Assembly: GCA_026389955.1 (NCBI GenBank)
Contig: JAPLGY010000082.1
Span: 1 to 15,750, forward strand
DNA: 15,750 nucleotides
Source: Caldilinea sp.
GTDB taxonomy: Bacteria > Chloroflexota > Anaerolineae > Caldilineales > Caldilineaceae
Direction: 5' to 3'
Below are positions 15,720-15,750 of this stretch, one piece after another. How positions within the stretch are numbered: the first letter of the stretch is position 1; each line of letters starts with the position of its first letter. The translations under genes were made by a program, and so were the position numbers. The notes under the pieces were generated by a model that was not told the DNA's origin, did not search any database, and saw only the letters and a list, made by a program, of their open reading frames with translations.

Positions 15720-15750
15720 TGGAACAACGGTTTTGCGGTGTGCTGCGCCG

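Overview
The window looks like part of a chromosome of a high-GC bacterium, most likely a Chloroflexota member of the Anaerolineae/Caldilinea type. This taxonomic reading is inference: it rests on the Ala/Pro-rich linker after the lipobox of the sugar-binding lipoprotein, the SorC/ROK/GalT sugar gene mix and the adjacent DUF1800 and DUF1501 genes. Two very different zones meet near position 5,600.

Zone 1 (1-5,616) is a decayed mobile island built on integron parts. From right to left along the minus strand of its first half there is a tyrosine recombinase of the integron integrase (IntI) type (1627-2442, broken), its recombination site attI (crossover at 1452/1453), a 500-nt gene cassette carrying an AT-rich 155-codon gene (949-1416), a well-formed attC site (947-1056), and then the start of a second cassette. 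That second cassette encodes the first ~25 residues of a GxGGTG protein that resembles bacterial tubulin-like proteins (801-899). It is cut off by an ISKra4-like transposase gene that carries a stop codon and runs off the left edge. A second copy of the attI/intI head lies at 4284-4625 and 5579-5616. It is split by an internally deleted IS607-family element (4626-5583) and is bordered by a DDE-transposase insertion sequence (2847-4283). A 5'-truncated, antitoxin-like small gene (2561-2833) lies between the two integron heads. Both integrases are dead in the sequence as given.

Zone 2 (5,617-15,750) is ordinary high-GC chromosomal sequence. A DUF1800/DUF1501 gene pair (5867-8890) is followed by a co-directional set: a LysW-like zinc-ribbon protein, a YigZ/IMPACT protein, a ROK-family fructokinase and GalT (8965-12027). 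GalT overlaps tail-to-tail by 98 nt with a SorC-family sugar-responsive regulator on the minus strand (11930-12946). A 365-nt divergent control region (12947-13311) holds a consensus-like promoter in each direction and two palindromes next to the regulator gene. To its right are a HAD-IIA phosphatase gene broken by an internal deletion (13312-14035), a short region with a perfect Shine-Dalgarno sequence, and a sugar ABC-transporter binding lipoprotein (14229-15665) followed by a strong stem-loop. Together these suggest a SorC-controlled sugar or polyol uptake and phosphorylation locus; the transported sugar cannot be read from the sequence.

The strongest single observation is the integron. 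The R'' box of the attC (ACCGAAC) is the exact complement of the R' box found about 400 bp away at attI (GTTCGGT), which is what a site-specifically inserted cassette should show. The attC also carries the extra unpaired C in its L'' box.
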